Shown: positions 1 to 9,179, numbered from the stretch's first letter. The stretch is DNA of 64,000 nucleotides from Paenibacillus wynnii (GCF_030812855.1 NZ_JAUSTK010000002.1:186001-250000), one strand, 5' to 3'. Made by a program: numbers and translations. The notes: generated by a model from the sequence alone, not told the origin.

Positions 1-3000
1 AAACATTGCCTAATATCAGTATTCCCTATCTAAGTATTACTACTATTTATCCCGGCGCTGCACCCGAAGGTGTCGTGAATGAGGTCAGCAAACCGCTGGA
101 GCAACGACTTCGCAATGTGGATGGTGTCAAAACTCTTACCTCCACATCTCTGGAGAATGCCTCCAGTATTACTATTGAGTTCGAATATGGTACCAACCTC
201 GATAATGCGACAGCCGCAGTTCGGGAAGCCCTTAATGAAGTAACCCTGCCGGATGAGGTGCAGAAACCGAATATTGCCCGCTTTAGCTTGAGCTCGCTCC
301 CGGTTATCTCACTTAGCTTAACCGGTGACGATACTCAGGATTTAGAGGGTCTGACGACGATTGCGGAGAATGATATCCGTCCTGAATTAGAGGACTTGGA
401 GGGTGTTGCGTCCGTACAGATTGCCGGACAATACGTGAAAGAGGTATCCCTGAAATTCAATCAAGACAAGCTTCAACAGTACGGGTTAACAGAAGATACT
501 GTAAAGGCTGTTGTTCTGGGTTCCTCTGTTTATGCCCCGCTCGGATTATTCGAAATGGAGAATTCTGAAAAGGCAGTCGTTGTAGACGGGAATATCACTA
601 CTATAGATGATCTTAAAAAGGTTCGCATTCCGATCATTCCCGGGGGTACTGCGGGTACGGGCGGTGCCGGTGCCGGTGCTCCTAATGCCCCCGGGGCCGT
701 AACCGGCCTTACTGCTGATCCCGGAACGAATCTGGCAGAACCCGGTGGAATTACAGGCAGCTTCGGACTTCCGACCGTCCAATTGGGAGAGCTTGCGGCC
801 ATTGAGGTTATCGGCAAGTCTGATTCCATCTCACGCACCAATGGTAAAGAATCCATTGGGATCCAAATCGTCAAAGCCAATGATGCCAATACCGTTGATG
901 TGGTAAACAGCGTTAAGGATAAGATCGAGGACCTGCAGAAGCAGTATGAAGGACTTGAACTGACGGTTCTGCTGGATCAAGGAAAGCCTATAGAGGATTC
1001 CGTCAGCACGATGCTCTCCAAGGCTGCATTTGGTGCCTTGTTCGCCGTTATTATCATCCTGATTTTCCTGCGGAATATACGCTCGACTATTATCTCCATT
1101 ATCTCCATTCCACTGTCATTGCTGATCGCTGTTCTTTGTCTGCGCCAGATGGACATCACACTCAATATGATGACGTTAGGAGCAATGACGGTAGCCATAG
1201 GACGGGTAGTGGATGACTCGATTGTCGTTATCGAGAATATATTCAGACGGCTATCGCTGTCCGGTGAAAAGCTGCGGGGCCGTGAATTGATTAGTGCAGC
1301 CACCCGTGAAATGTTTGTACCTATCATGTCATCTACAATTGTAACGATTGCGGTATTCCTTCCGCTCGCTTTTGTCAGCGGGATGGTGGGTGAGCTCTTC
1401 CTGCCGTTCGCCCTTACCATGGTGTTCGCACTGCTCGCTTCCCTGCTGGTGGCTATTACTCTGGTTCCCGCATTGGCGCATACCTTGTTCCGTAATGGTC
1501 TGAAGAAGAAACATAATCATGAAGACAAGCCGGATAGAATGGCCGCTGGTTATCAGAAAATTCTGAACTGGTGCCTATCCCATAAACTGATTACCTTCGG
1601 AGTAGCGGTAGCCCTACTTGCAGGAAGCCTATTCTTAATCAAACCTATAGGTGTCAGCTTCCTTCCATCTCAGGAGGAAAAGAATATTACCCTAACCTTC
1701 TCACCGGGCGCCGGCCAACGCTTAGAAGATGTGAAGGCGCAAGCCCTGAAGGCAGAAAAGTATATTTTAGCTCAAGAGCATGTAGATAAAATGCAGTATT
1801 CCATCGGCGGCAGTAGCCCGTTCGGCATGGGTGCAGGCGGAAAGTCCGGATTGTTCTACGTCGCTTATGACAGCAACACTCCTGACTTTGATAAGGTTAA
1901 AGAGCAGTTGATTGAAGGACTCACAAAAGAAATTCCAAATGGTGTTTGGGGTGATCTGTCCGGGATGTCCGGCGGTGGATTGGGCGGCAGTACTTTGACC
2001 GTGAATATATTCGGGGATACTCTGAAGCAGCTCAAACCGGTTGCAGACCAAATTGCAGGGATGGTTCAAGCCGACACGGCTAACTTCAAGGATGGAGAAA
2101 CCAGTCTATCGGAGTCCTATGAACAGTACACGATCGTTGCGGACCAAGAGAAGCTTAGCGCACTCGGCCTCACAGCCGGACAAATAGCAATGAAGCTTAG
2201 CCCGGTAAGTGCACGGCCTGTTCTCACTGAAGTCGAGCTGGATGGCAAGAATTATAATGTTTATATAGAGACAGATAAAGATATGTACGGCAGTATAAGA
2301 GAAATGCTGGATGCTACCCTTACTTCACCGCTAGGTATTACTGTACCCGTTAGCGATGTTGCCAGCATTAAAAAGGGCTCCTCCCCCGACTCTATTACCC
2401 GTATGGACGGCAAAATGAAGGTTGATGTTACCGCCGAGATCATCTCGAATGACGTTAACAGTGCTTCGAACGCCGTTAAGGAAAAGATTGACGCTTTGGA
2501 TCTTCCGGATGGTGTAACTATTACCTTCGGTGGAGTCACGGAGCAAATCAATGAAACGTTTGGCCAGCTTGGGATTGCTATGGCAGCTGCTGTAGCCATC
2601 GTATACTTCGTGCTTGTGGTCACCTTTGGCGGTGGTCTTGCACCCTTCGCCATCCTGTTCTCGCTTCCCTTTACCGTTATCGGGGCCCTTGTTGCCCTTC
2701 TGATTTCCGGTGAGACGCTGAACGTATCCGCGCTTATGGGCGCACTCATGTTGATCGGAATCGTAGTAACCAATGCGATTGTGTTAATTGACCGTGTTAT
2801 TCATAAAGAAAAGGAAGGACTGACTACCCGCCAAGCTTTGCTTGAAGCTGGGGGTACCCGTCTGCGACCGATCCTTATGACGGCATTAGCTACGATTGGC
2901 GCCTTACTCCCACTTGTGTCCGGACTGGAAAACAGCGCGGGAATCATCTCGAAGGGGTTAGGCGTAACCGTTATCGGCGGCTTAATTAGTTCTACGCTGC

Positions 3001-3071
3001 TGACTCTAGTGGTAGTACCCGTCGTATATGAATTCCTGATGAAATTCCGCAGCAAACGGGTGTACGAATAA
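1..3071 (+). CDS. RND-family efflux permease (SwrC/AcrB type), 5' end missing
   Basis: Proton-driven resistance-nodulation-division permease that would sit in the cytoplasmic membrane and expel drugs or surfactants. The reading frame is already open at base 1, so roughly the first 45 residues, including TM1, lie outside the window. Visible parts follow the family order: first porter domain (PGAAPEGVVNEVSKPLEQRL), a membrane block near nt 1020-1500 with the proton-relay aspartates in GRVVDDSIVVIENIF, second porter domain, and a second membrane block near nt 2560-3040 (GIVVTNAIVLIDRV). In Firmicutes such proteins work without an outer-membrane channel; B. subtilis SwrC, linked to surfactin tolerance and swarming, is the closest type I know. 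A Gly/Ala/Pro-rich insertion (nt about 637-765) interrupts the first porter region. A strong hairpin follows the stop. Family is certain; substrate is not. Confidence 0.93.
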   Translation, partial: TLPNISIPYLSITTIYPGAAPEGVVNEVSKPLEQRLRNVDGVKTLTSTSLENASSITIEFEYGTNLDNATAAVREALNEVTLPDEVQKPNIARFSLSSLPVISLSLTGDDTQDLEGLTTIAENDIRPELEDLEGVASVQIAGQYVKEVSLKFNQDKLQQYGLTEDTVKAVVLGSSVYAPLGLFEMENSEKAVVVDGNITTIDDLKKVRIPIIPGGTAGTGGAGAGAPNAPGAVTGLTADPGTNLAEPGGITGSFGLPTVQLGELAAIEVIGKSDSISRTNGKESIGIQIVKANDANTVDVVNSVKDKIEDLQKQYEGLELTVLLDQGKPIEDSVSTMLSKAAFGALFAVIIILIFLRNIRSTIISIISIPLSLLIAVLCLRQMDITLNMMTLGAMTVAIGRVVDDSIVVIENIFRRLSLSGEKLRGRELISAATREMFVPIMSSTIVTIAVFLPLAFVSGMVGELFLPFALTMVFALLASLLVAITLVPALAHTLFRNGLKKKHNHEDKPDRMAAGYQKILNWCLSHKLITFGVAVALLAGSLFLIKPIGVSFLPSQEEKNITLTFSPGAGQRLEDVKAQALKAEKYILAQEHVDKMQYSIGGSSPFGMGAGGKSGLFYVAYDSNTPDFDKVKEQLIEGLTKEIPNGVWGDLSGMSGGGLGGSTLTVNIFGDTLKQLKPVADQIAGMVQADTANFKDGETSLSESYEQYTIVADQEKLSALGLTAGQIAMKLSPVSARPVLTEVELDGKNYNVYIETDKDMYGSIREMLDATLTSPLGITVPVSDVASIKKGSSPDSITRMDGKMKVDVTAEIISNDVNSASNAVKEKIDALDLPDGVTITFGGVTEQINETFGQLGIAMAAAVAIVYFVLVVTFGGGLAPFAILFSLPFTVIGALVALLISGETLNVSALMGALMLIGIVVTNAIVLIDRVIHKEKEGLTTRQALLEAGGTRLRPILMTALATIGALLPLVSGLENSAGIISKGLGVTVIGGLISSTLLTLVVVPVVYEFLMKFRSKRVYE

Positions 3072-3086
3072 CCCTATTGAGATTCT

Positions 3087-3127
3087 AAAAAGGAGGCCTT
3101 CCCGGGGAAATGGGAGGCCTCCTTTTT
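3087..3127. terminator. Bidirectional terminator between RND pump and torD-like gene
   Basis: Perfect 9-bp arms AGGAGGCCT (3091-3099) and AGGCCTCCT (3115-3123), flanked by an A-run on the left and a T-run on the right. It can stop both converging transcripts. Confidence 0.85.
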
Positions 3128-3140
3128 GCTGCGAATAAAA

Positions 3141-3836
3141 TTATATTACCGCGGTTGCGCCATTTTCCAGCGTTGCTTTCCAGCCGCGAAGCATTTCTAG
3201 ATCCTTTGGCAGAAACTCTTCGAGCATGTGGCTAAGTCCAAGATAGAGCGGACTGTCTGTCGCAGCATTTAGTTTGTGGCAGAATTGCGGTGTCCAAAGC
3301 AGCAAATGTTCCTCCAGAAAAGCCACCTGAATTTCCAGGAGCTCCATCGCACTTCGAACAGAAAAGCTGTTGTAAAGCATTCTTTCATGCAGCACCGCCA
3401 TAAACTCCAGTTCAATAGCAATATGGTCGTCGGCTTCTCCATTGCACTTATTAAATACAATACCTGCGGAGGCATAAACATCCGAAATTACGTTGCAGAA
3501 ATCTTTCGTACGGCCAATATTCGCGGCTTCACGCGGTACAAAAGCATTCATTGCCCCTTCAGTCATCAGGCGCTTGTACTCTTTGTTCTCCTGCTCGCAA
3601 ATCGACGGAAGCTCCTTCGGTTCCTGACTGCAGAGGTAGCGCTTCAGTTCACGACCGCCCTCTGTCATCTCAGCTGCAACACCGATCTGTGTATTGCGGC
3701 TCCATTGTGCTACAAGCGAAAGTGTAGGTTTTCTTCCAAAAAAGTCTGTTAACAACTGATATATTAGTCCACGGCTCTCTAACCAGCGGCTAAAAGCTTC
3801 CGGCACGTTAAGGGATGGAACAGTTTGTAAAGTCAT
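3141..3836 (-). CDS. TorD/DmsD-family molybdoenzyme chaperone
   Basis: 231-residue, all-helical-looking cytoplasmic protein of the TorD family, which binds and protects apo-molybdoenzymes of the DMSO-reductase family before cofactor insertion. Supporting features are the central E-x-x-x-Y-x-x-L-x-x-x-G segment (ENKEYKRLMTEGAMNAFVPR), the later LEFMAVLHERM helix and the usual length of about 200-230 residues. It is divergent from moaA, which makes an early molybdopterin intermediate, so its client is probably a molybdopterin enzyme. No reductase subunit is adjacent; the nearest candidate in this window is at 20456-22522, 17 kb away. The start is supported by AGGAGGA upstream of the ATG. A TATAAT -10 and a catabolite-repression-like motif lie upstream. 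The specific client is unknown. Confidence 0.75.
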   Translation of the reverse strand: MTLQTVPSLNVPEAFSRWLESRGLIYQLLTDFFGRKPTLSLVAQWSRNTQIGVAAEMTEGGRELKRYLCSQEPKELPSICEQENKEYKRLMTEGAMNAFVPREAANIGRTKDFCNVISDVYASAGIVFNKCNGEADDHIAIELEFMAVLHERMLYNSFSVRSAMELLEIQVAFLEEHLLLWTPQFCHKLNAATDSPLYLGLSHMLEEFLPKDLEMLRGWKATLENGATAVI

Positions 3837-3950
3837 TTTGCAAATCCTCCTCTAATGGGTTTACCCGGTCTCCTCTGACGTTTGCATTCACCGTCACTCG
3901 GATCCGATGTACATGGTTGTTTTCGCAAAAGTGAATAACTCTGTACCTAG

Positions 3951-3978
3951 ATTATATCGGACATTGAAAACGCTTTTC
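3951..3978 (-). promoter_or_regulatory. Predicted torD promoter -10 and cre-like site
   Basis: On the minus strand TATAAT lies at 3956-3951. TGAAAACGCTTTTC at 3965-3978 matches 12 of 14 positions of the Bacillus CcpA cre consensus (TGNAARCGNWWWCA) and overlaps where RNA polymerase would sit. This would fit catabolite repression. Motif match only. Confidence 0.4.
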
Positions 3979-4040
3979 GTGAGCATTTTATGTCGATTCC
4001 CCGCAATTGTCGTATTACTGTCAAATTTATGATATTTGTT

Positions 4041-4068
4041 TAGTCACACTCACAATAAAGTGTGTCTA
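4041..4068. promoter_or_regulatory. Inverted repeat in torD-moaA divergent region
   Basis: Ten-base arms TAGTCACACT (4041-4050) and AGTGTGTCTA (4059-4068) pair at 9 of 10 positions around an 8-base spacer; the inner CACACT/AGTGTG is perfect. It lies about 75 bases upstream of the moaA -35 and about 85 bases upstream of the torD -10, so it could serve either gene. No regulator is assigned. The rest of the 371-base intergenic region shows only the two promoters. Confidence 0.5.
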
Positions 4069-4141
4069 TCATTGGGATTGAAAACTGCTATCATCCTCTG
4101 TATGAGTAATGATGTATAATGAATCTTTATCACTTCACACA

Positions 4142-4170
4142 TTGACGCAGAACAGCATATTCTTTAAAAT
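4142..4170 (+). promoter_or_regulatory. moaA promoter
   Basis: TTGACG (4142-4147), 17-base spacer, TAAAAT (4165-4170): a near-consensus SigA promoter. It is followed by AAGGGAG seven bases before the moaA ATG. Confidence 0.7.
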
Positions 4171-4207
4171 TTGAAATAAAGTACCTACTGATGAAGGGAG
4201 CAACGCC

Positions 4208-5209
4208 ATGCAACCGTTAACGGATCCTTTTGGACGAATTCATGATTACCTCCGCATCTCGGTTACAGATCGCTGCAACCTGCGCTGTATTTATTGTATG
4301 CCTGCAGAAGGAATGCAATTCCAGCCTCAAGATGAGATTATGAGTTATGAGGAAATTACCGCGGTGGTCAAATCCCTCGCGCCGCTTGGACTGCGTAAGA
4401 TCCGCTTAACGGGAGGAGAACCTCTCGTGCGGAAGGATTTAGAGAAGCTGGTTGCCATGCTGGCCGCTATCCCCGGCATTGACGATATCGCGTTAACGAC
4501 AAACGGACTGATGCTGCCCGCTAAAGCCCAGCTCCTGAAAGAGGCCGGATTATCTCGGGTGAACATCAGTCTCGATTCTTTACGCCAGGAACGTTTCTCC
4601 ATGATTACACGCGGTGGCGACGTCCATAAAGTACTTCAAGGAATTGAAGCGGCTGACGCTGCCGGACTACATCCGATCAAGCTGAATGTAGTTCTGATGA
4701 AGGGCATTAACGACGACGAGATCAAGGATTTCATCTCCCTTACCCTGAACAGCCCGCTTAATGTGCGCTTTATTGAATATATGCCGATCGGCAGTGCTAG
4801 TGACAGCTGGCGTAAATCCTACCTGCCGCTAGAAACGGTGTTGGAAGCCTGCAATGAAGCCGGATGGGAGACGGAGGAAGCACATGTGCTTGCAGGCAAC
4901 GGTCCCTCCCAGAACCGCCGTGTGATCGGGGCTCAAGGAACCTTTGGGCTGATTCATCCGGTTAGTGATCACTTCTGCGATAATTGCAATCGTCTCCGCC
5001 TTACTGCAGATGGCCACATTAAGGCCTGTCTTTATTGGTCGGATGAATATCATGTGCGTCCGCTGACAGGGGATCCTGAAGCCATGCAGGCCTTATTCCG
5101 CAAGGCCCTTGGCAATAAGCCGGCTAACCATGAAATGGCGCTTGCTTTGGAGCAGAAAGCCCAAAGCCATACGCCTACAGTTCGGCGCATGTCACAGATT
5201 GGCGGATAG
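4208..5209 (+). CDS. moaA: GTP 3',8-cyclase MoaA
   Basis: Radical-SAM enzyme that, with MoaC, converts GTP to cyclic pyranopterin monophosphate, the first step of molybdenum cofactor synthesis. The 333-residue length is typical. The N-terminal cluster motif is C23-x3-C27-x2-C30 ([10 protein letters not shown]). The second [4Fe-4S] site is C257, C260 and C274 ([18 protein letters not shown]). The C-terminal Gly-Gly dipeptide needed for activity is present (last residues IGG). AAGGGAG precedes the ATG. moaC is not seen here. Its 3' end overlaps the converging LysE-type gene by 18 bases. Confidence 0.97.
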   Translation: MQPLTDPFGRIHDYLRISVTDRCNLRCIYCMPAEGMQFQPQDEIMSYEEITAVVKSLAPLGLRKIRLTGGEPLVRKDLEKLVAMLAAIPGIDDIALTTNGLMLPAKAQLLKEAGLSRVNISLDSLRQERFSMITRGGDVHKVLQGIEAADAAGLHPIKLNVVLMKGINDDEIKDFISLTLNSPLNVRFIEYMPIGSASDSWRKSYLPLETVLEACNEAGWETEEAHVLAGNGPSQNRRVIGAQGTFGLIHPVSDHFCDNCNRLRLTADGHIKACLYWSDEYHVRPLTGDPEAMQALFRKALGNKPANHEMALALEQKAQSHTPTVRRMSQIGG

Positions 5210-5803
5210 CTGGACGGCCATATATATGGCCATCCCCCATATAAGCAGTGCAGAGATGATGTTCATCAGCCGTATGATTTTTCCTGAGGAATCTACATTA
5301 CCCAGCCATCTGCCGACACCGGCAAGTCCAGTGAACCACAACCAGGAGACACCTGCTGTGGCAGCGGCGAACGCCCAGCGTTCCCCGCTGCCGTATTGCA
5401 GGGAATTCGTGCCGATAACCCCTATAGTATCCATGATTGCATGAGGATTCAGAAGGGATACCGATAGTGCATACCCGATCTGCCCTTTCATTGATAGCAC
5501 CTTGACTTCTCCCGCCTCCGGAATCCCCGTCCATATTTTCCAGCCCATAAAAGCTAAAAACACCGCACCGGCCCCATACAACACAGGTGTCATCCATACC
5601 ACCGACGTTACAATCATCGAGACACCGCCAACCGCAGCGGCAATCAGCAGCGTATCACATATAGAGGCCGTAATAATAACCGGTAGCGCATGGCGAAGCT
5701 TGGGATGGAGCGCCCCCTGATTAAATACGAATATATTCTGGACCCCCAGCGGTAAAATAAGCCCAAACGCTATGATAATTCCATGGATGATGGCTTCCCG
5801 CAT
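5192..5803 (-). CDS. LysE/ArgO-family amino-acid exporter
   Basis: 203-residue membrane protein with about six hydrophobic segments. The family signature is near the N-terminus ([18 protein letters not shown]), and [16 protein letters not shown] is the conserved second-half Asn-Pro loop. LysE-type proteins export basic or other amino acids from the cytoplasm. GGGAGG lies nine bases before the ATG. The gene is divergent from a MocR regulator, a common pairing in which the regulator controls the exporter. Its end overlaps moaA antisense, so there is no room for a terminator between them. Substrate unknown. Confidence 0.88.
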   Translation of the reverse strand: MREAIIHGIIIAFGLILPLGVQNIFVFNQGALHPKLRHALPVIITASICDTLLIAAAVGGVSMIVTSVVWMTPVLYGAGAVFLAFMGWKIWTGIPEAGEVKVLSMKGQIGYALSVSLLNPHAIMDTIGVIGTNSLQYGSGERWAFAAATAGVSWLWFTGLAGVGRWLGNVDSSGKIIRLMNIISALLIWGMAIYMAVQLSANL

Positions 5804-5931
5804 CTTTCTTCCTCCCTGCTTAAGCTTATCTTCTGTCTGAGCCTCCTCTCGATACTAACGTCCTGCATAGGATTCGTAACCATCCAAATCTCTTCCGCAG
5901 CACCAACCAAATCAAAAACAGCTTCAATTCA

Positions 5932-5940
5932 TGATATACT
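5932..5940 (+). promoter_or_regulatory. Extended -10 element before the MocR gene
   Basis: TGATATACT: an extended -10 (TGn plus TATACT at 5935-5940) with no convincing -35. Transcription would start near 5947, at the Shine-Dalgarno itself, giving a leader of only about 17 bases. Confidence 0.35.
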
Positions 5941-5963
5941 TTAGGCAAAAAGGAGCTTGTTGC

Positions 5964-7445
5964 ATGAAGTCTGACCCAGTAAATCATGTGGCTTCCATTC
6001 AGGAACTCTTTACAGATGGATGGAGACCCGACTCTTCATTGGCATTGCCCTTACATATACAAATCTCCGGTTATATTCAGGATAAGATAAGAAGCGGTGC
6101 CTGGCCTGCAGGCATGCGTCTGGCTGCGCAACGGGATTTAGCCCGGCAGCTTGGTGTGAATCGCAGCACGCTTGTTTCTGCATTGGGACAATTAACAGCA
6201 CTTGGATTAATTGAAGGACGCAGGGGCGGGGGAACGAGGGTTTCTATGTCTGGGGACACCCAATCCAACCGTGCAGGAAACTGGAACGATTACGTAGAGG
6301 AGGGTATTCATTATCCCAATCTGCCTACAATACAAGCCATCAACAGATTGGAATTTACAGACGGGCTGATTCGTCTTGGAACGGGTGAGCTCTCCCCGGA
6401 ACTGCTGCCCAATGAGACCATGAAGTCTATCCTTGCCGACCTCTCGCGGCAGTCGCTACCCTTATCTTATGAGGAACCGCTTGGCAGTCTCCAACTTCGA
6501 ACCGCCATTAGTAAGGAATTGTCCAACATAGGCATACAAGCAGCTCCATCCTCTATTCTGATCCTGTCCGGAGCACTTCAGGGCCTTCAGCTTATCGCTC
6601 AAAGCCTTCTCCCGCGTGGTTCAACCCTTCTGCTAGAGAAGCCCTCCTATCTGTATTCCATTCATTCTTTTCAGTCTGCGGGTGTGAAATTGTACGGCTT
6701 GCCTATGGATTCCGAGGGTGTGATGACTCAGGGGATAGAAGCTGAGGTTCACCGCACGAAAGCATCTCTGCTCTATACGATCCCTACCTACCATAACCCG
6801 ACAGGCATTCTAATGACTGAGGAAAGACGCCATTCATTAATGAATACTACGCGGGCACTCGGATTGCCTGTTCTGGAAGATGGCGCTTATCAGGATCTTT
6901 GGCTGGACATCCCCCCGCCTCCACCCCTGAAAGCGCTGGATCGGGAGGGGAGGGTGCTTCATCTCGGCACTTTATCAAAGACGGTTAGTCCGGGTCTGCG
7001 GATCGGCTGGGCCGTGGGGCCTGAACCGGTGATTAGGAGGTTAGCCGACATTAAGATGCAGAGTGACTACGGCTCAAGCTCCCTATCCCAACTCCTGGCT
7101 GCCAAATGGCTGGAGGAGGGTCATCATGCCCGACATTGCGAGGTTCTTCGGATGGAGCTAAGACAAAGGCGCGACGCCGTGCTGGAGATGCTCCGTACGC
7201 ACTTTGGACATTTAGCCTCTTGGAACAGACCCGCAGGAGGTTTCTATATTTGGTTATCCCTTAATAAGCCGTTGCCGTTGACGAAGCTGTTCAGAGCTGC
7301 ACTTGAAGCAGGGCTGCTGCTGAATACCGGAGATTTGTATAACCGCAATGATTCCAGTCATCTCCGTTTGTCCTATGCTTATGCGTCCCTTACAGAGCTG
7401 GAAATAGGAATTATACGGCTGGCTGAGCTTGTATCCACATTCTAA
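5964..7445 (+). CDS. MocR/PdxR-type regulator (GntR wHTH plus aminotransferase domain)
   Basis: 493-residue fusion. Residues about 20-90 are a GntR winged helix (RDLARQLGVNRSTLVSALGQL). The rest is a fold-type I aminotransferase domain with the PLP-lysine region LHLGTLSKTVSPGLRIGW and the upstream TYHNPTG motif. MocR proteins use PLP or amino-acid adducts as ligands and usually do not catalyse transamination. The ATG at 5964 is chosen because AAAAAGGAG ends nine bases before it; the in-frame ATG at 5931 has no ribosome binding site. The LysE-type exporter is divergent with 160 bases between them, so it is the likely target. The exact ligand is unknown. Confidence 0.9.
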   Translation: MKSDPVNHVASIQELFTDGWRPDSSLALPLHIQISGYIQDKIRSGAWPAGMRLAAQRDLARQLGVNRSTLVSALGQLTALGLIEGRRGGGTRVSMSGDTQSNRAGNWNDYVEEGIHYPNLPTIQAINRLEFTDGLIRLGTGELSPELLPNETMKSILADLSRQSLPLSYEEPLGSLQLRTAISKELSNIGIQAAPSSILILSGALQGLQLIAQSLLPRGSTLLLEKPSYLYSIHSFQSAGVKLYGLPMDSEGVMTQGIEAEVHRTKASLLYTIPTYHNPTGILMTEERRHSLMNTTRALGLPVLEDGAYQDLWLDIPPPPPLKALDREGRVLHLGTLSKTVSPGLRIGWAVGPEPVIRRLADIKMQSDYGSSSLSQLLAAKWLEEGHHARHCEVLRMELRQRRDAVLEMLRTHFGHLASWNRPAGGFYIWLSLNKPLPLTKLFRAALEAGLLLNTGDLYNRNDSSHLRLSYAYASLTELEIGIIRLAELVSTF

Positions 7446-7500
7446 AAATACCAAGTGACAAATTATATTATTTGTCACTTGGTATTTCCTCTGATATAAT
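7446..7500 (+). promoter_or_regulatory. 17-bp perfect palindrome overlapping the tetR promoter
   Basis: Arms AAATACCAAGTGACAAA (7446-7462) and TTTGTCACTTGGTATTT (7471-7487) are perfectly complementary around 8 bases. The right arm contains a -35 TTGTCA (7472-7477), which sits 17 bases from an extended -10 TATAAT (7495-7500). The most likely role is an autoregulatory TetR operator. It may also act as terminator of the upstream MocR gene. Confidence 0.7.
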
Positions 7501-7532
7501 TTTTTACAGGAGGTGAAAAAACAACGTCACAG

Positions 7533-8144
7533 TTGTTGCTCATGAATAAACAAAACTCATTCTTAAGCAAGACCGAAATTCTGGATGCTGCGGAACAAAC
7601 CTTACGGCGTTTTGGGCCTGATAAGACTTCTGTAACCGACGTAGCCAAACTTCTAGGCGTGAGCCATGGCACCCTTTACCGACATTTTCCTAGTAAGGCA
7701 GCCTTAAGAGAAGCCGTCACTGAAAGATGGCTGGAGGAGAAGATCATTGCTCCCCTCATAGAAATCGCCAACACCGAATCAGAATCGGAAGCGCCTCTGC
7801 GGCAGGTCCGCCAATATATACTAAAATTGATTGAGCTGAAGCATAGTTATGCCGAAGAGGATCCTGAGATGTTTAAGATGTATGCCTCAGTCACTGCTGA
7901 AGCTGCTGATCTCGTCGATGCTCACATTGGGTGTATTGTGAAGCACCTTAGCCTAATTATTTCTAGAGGCATAGAACATAAGAGCATTCAAAGAATTAGT
8001 GAGCCGGACGCGATGGCCCGCTCGATCTTCCAAGCCACCACCGGGTTTCATCATCCTGCTCATGCCTATGGATGGCGTAATGCCAGCACCCAAGAGGACT
8101 TCAATTTTCTCTGGTTATTAATCGAGCAAGGTCTGGCTGTTTAA
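7533..8144 (+). CDS. TetR/AcrR-family transcriptional regulator
   Basis: 203-residue one-domain regulator with an N-terminal TetR helix-turn-helix (KTSVTDVAKLLGVSHGTLYRHFPSKAALREAV) and a variable helical ligand domain. TetR proteins repress promoters, often of exporters, until a ligand binds. AGGAGGTG at 7508-7515 lies unusually far (17 bases) from the first in-frame start, TTG 7533; ATG 7542 is further still, so the start is uncertain. A perfect palindrome overlaps its own promoter. The 3' end overlaps the converging histidine kinase gene by 27 bases. The regulated transporter is not obvious; the RND pump or the LysE exporter are possible. Confidence 0.88.
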   Translation: MLLMNKQNSFLSKTEILDAAEQTLRRFGPDKTSVTDVAKLLGVSHGTLYRHFPSKAALREAVTERWLEEKIIAPLIEIANTESESEAPLRQVRQYILKLIELKHSYAEEDPEMFKMYASVTAEAADLVDAHIGCIVKHLSLIISRGIEHKSIQRISEPDAMARSIFQATTGFHHPAHAYGWRNASTQEDFNFLWLLIEQGLAV

Positions 8145-9179
8145 GCGGATGACAAAGGCCGTTCCTTCACCGGGACGGCTTGTTACGGTTATAGCACCGC
8201 CGTGAATATCGACGATTTTCTTAACTAAGGATAGCCCCAATCCACTCCCGCCAACATTACTGCTTCTGGCTTGGTCTGCCTTGAAAAACCGCTCAAAGAC
8301 GCGTTGCAGGTCTTGTTCAGCGATCCCTATCCCACTATCCTTGATCACAACCTCGATCTCTTGCCCACGAGTGGTTAGCTCAACTTTTATGCTTCCACCC
8401 GCAGGAGTAAATTTGATGCTGTTGTGAAGCAGATTACTCCACACTTGGTTCATTAAATCCTGAGAGGCGGTTACTGTGACCTCGTCCAGATCAGCCTCTA
8501 CTTCCAGCTCTTTCTCTAGCCACTGCGGTTCACAGGCCACTATCATGTCCCGGAGCTGTTTATCTAGTCGATAGGATTTGCGCTCAAAGGGAAAGCTTCC
8601 TTCTTCAAGTGCCGACAGCTTCAGCAGATTGTCACTTAGGCCAGACAGCCTGCTGCTCTCCGCTTCAATGATATCTAGATAATGCTTGCGGCTGGCAGCG
8701 CTGATGTTCTCATCACGCAGGGCTTTAGCAAAACCGCGAATAGAGGTTAAAGGCGATTGAATTTCATGGGATACATTAGAGATGAAGTCCTGCCGCATAC
8801 TCTCCATCCGGTTGAGTTCAACGGCCATTTCATTAATCCCCTCGACAATGACTCCAAACTGTCCAAAATGTTTGTTGTTCTCCAATACCACCTTGAAGTC
8901 ACCTCTAGTAATTTGTCGGATGGCGTTAATAATCGGATTATAGAAGTTTCTCTCTTGTCCACGAGTAGCGAGACCTATGATTGCCATTAGGAAAAATAGA
9001 ATAATTAAAATAAGCACCATTCTTAAAATCTCTGCAACATAGACTGAAGACGGTGTCCCAAAGTGCTTGTAAATCAGTCCGGATAAGAAGAATCCACCCG
9101 TCAATGCCGCAAAAAGGGCTAAGCAAAACAAAACTATGTTCATTAAAAAGAAACCAATCTCTTTGACCCGCGTCATCAT
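8118..9179 (-). CDS. Membrane sensor histidine kinase
   Basis: 353-residue HisKA kinase. Two membrane segments (about residues 9-35 and 50-70) enclose a very short extracellular loop, so it resembles the intramembrane-sensing kinases that respond to envelope stress. A HAMP-like linker follows. The H box has H138 (FISNVSHEIQSPLTSI), then the N box (NLLHNSIKFTP) and G boxes (DSGIGIAEQDL, GGSGLGLSLVKKI). It overlaps the upstream response regulator by 4 bases (ATGA), showing translational coupling, and lies downstream of an ABC exporter. Signal unknown. Confidence 0.92.
   Translation of the reverse strand: MMTRVKEIGFFLMNIVLFCLALFAALTGGFFLSGLIYKHFGTPSSVYVAEILRMVLILIILFFLMAIIGLATRGQERNFYNPIINAIRQITRGDFKVVLENNKHFGQFGVIVEGINEMAVELNRMESMRQDFISNVSHEIQSPLTSIRGFAKALRDENISAASRKHYLDIIEAESSRLSGLSDNLLKLSALEEGSFPFERKSYRLDKQLRDMIVACEPQWLEKELEVEADLDEVTVTASQDLMNQVWSNLLHNSIKFTPAGGSIKVELTTRGQEIEVVIKDSGIGIAEQDLQRVFERFFKADQARSSNVGGSGLGLSLVKKIVDIHGGAITVTSRPGEGTAFVIRLNSQTLLD

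Noticed and set aside
3276..3752. 158-codon plus-strand frame opposite the TorD-like gene
   Set aside because: Antisense shadow with no recognisable domain or ribosome binding site.
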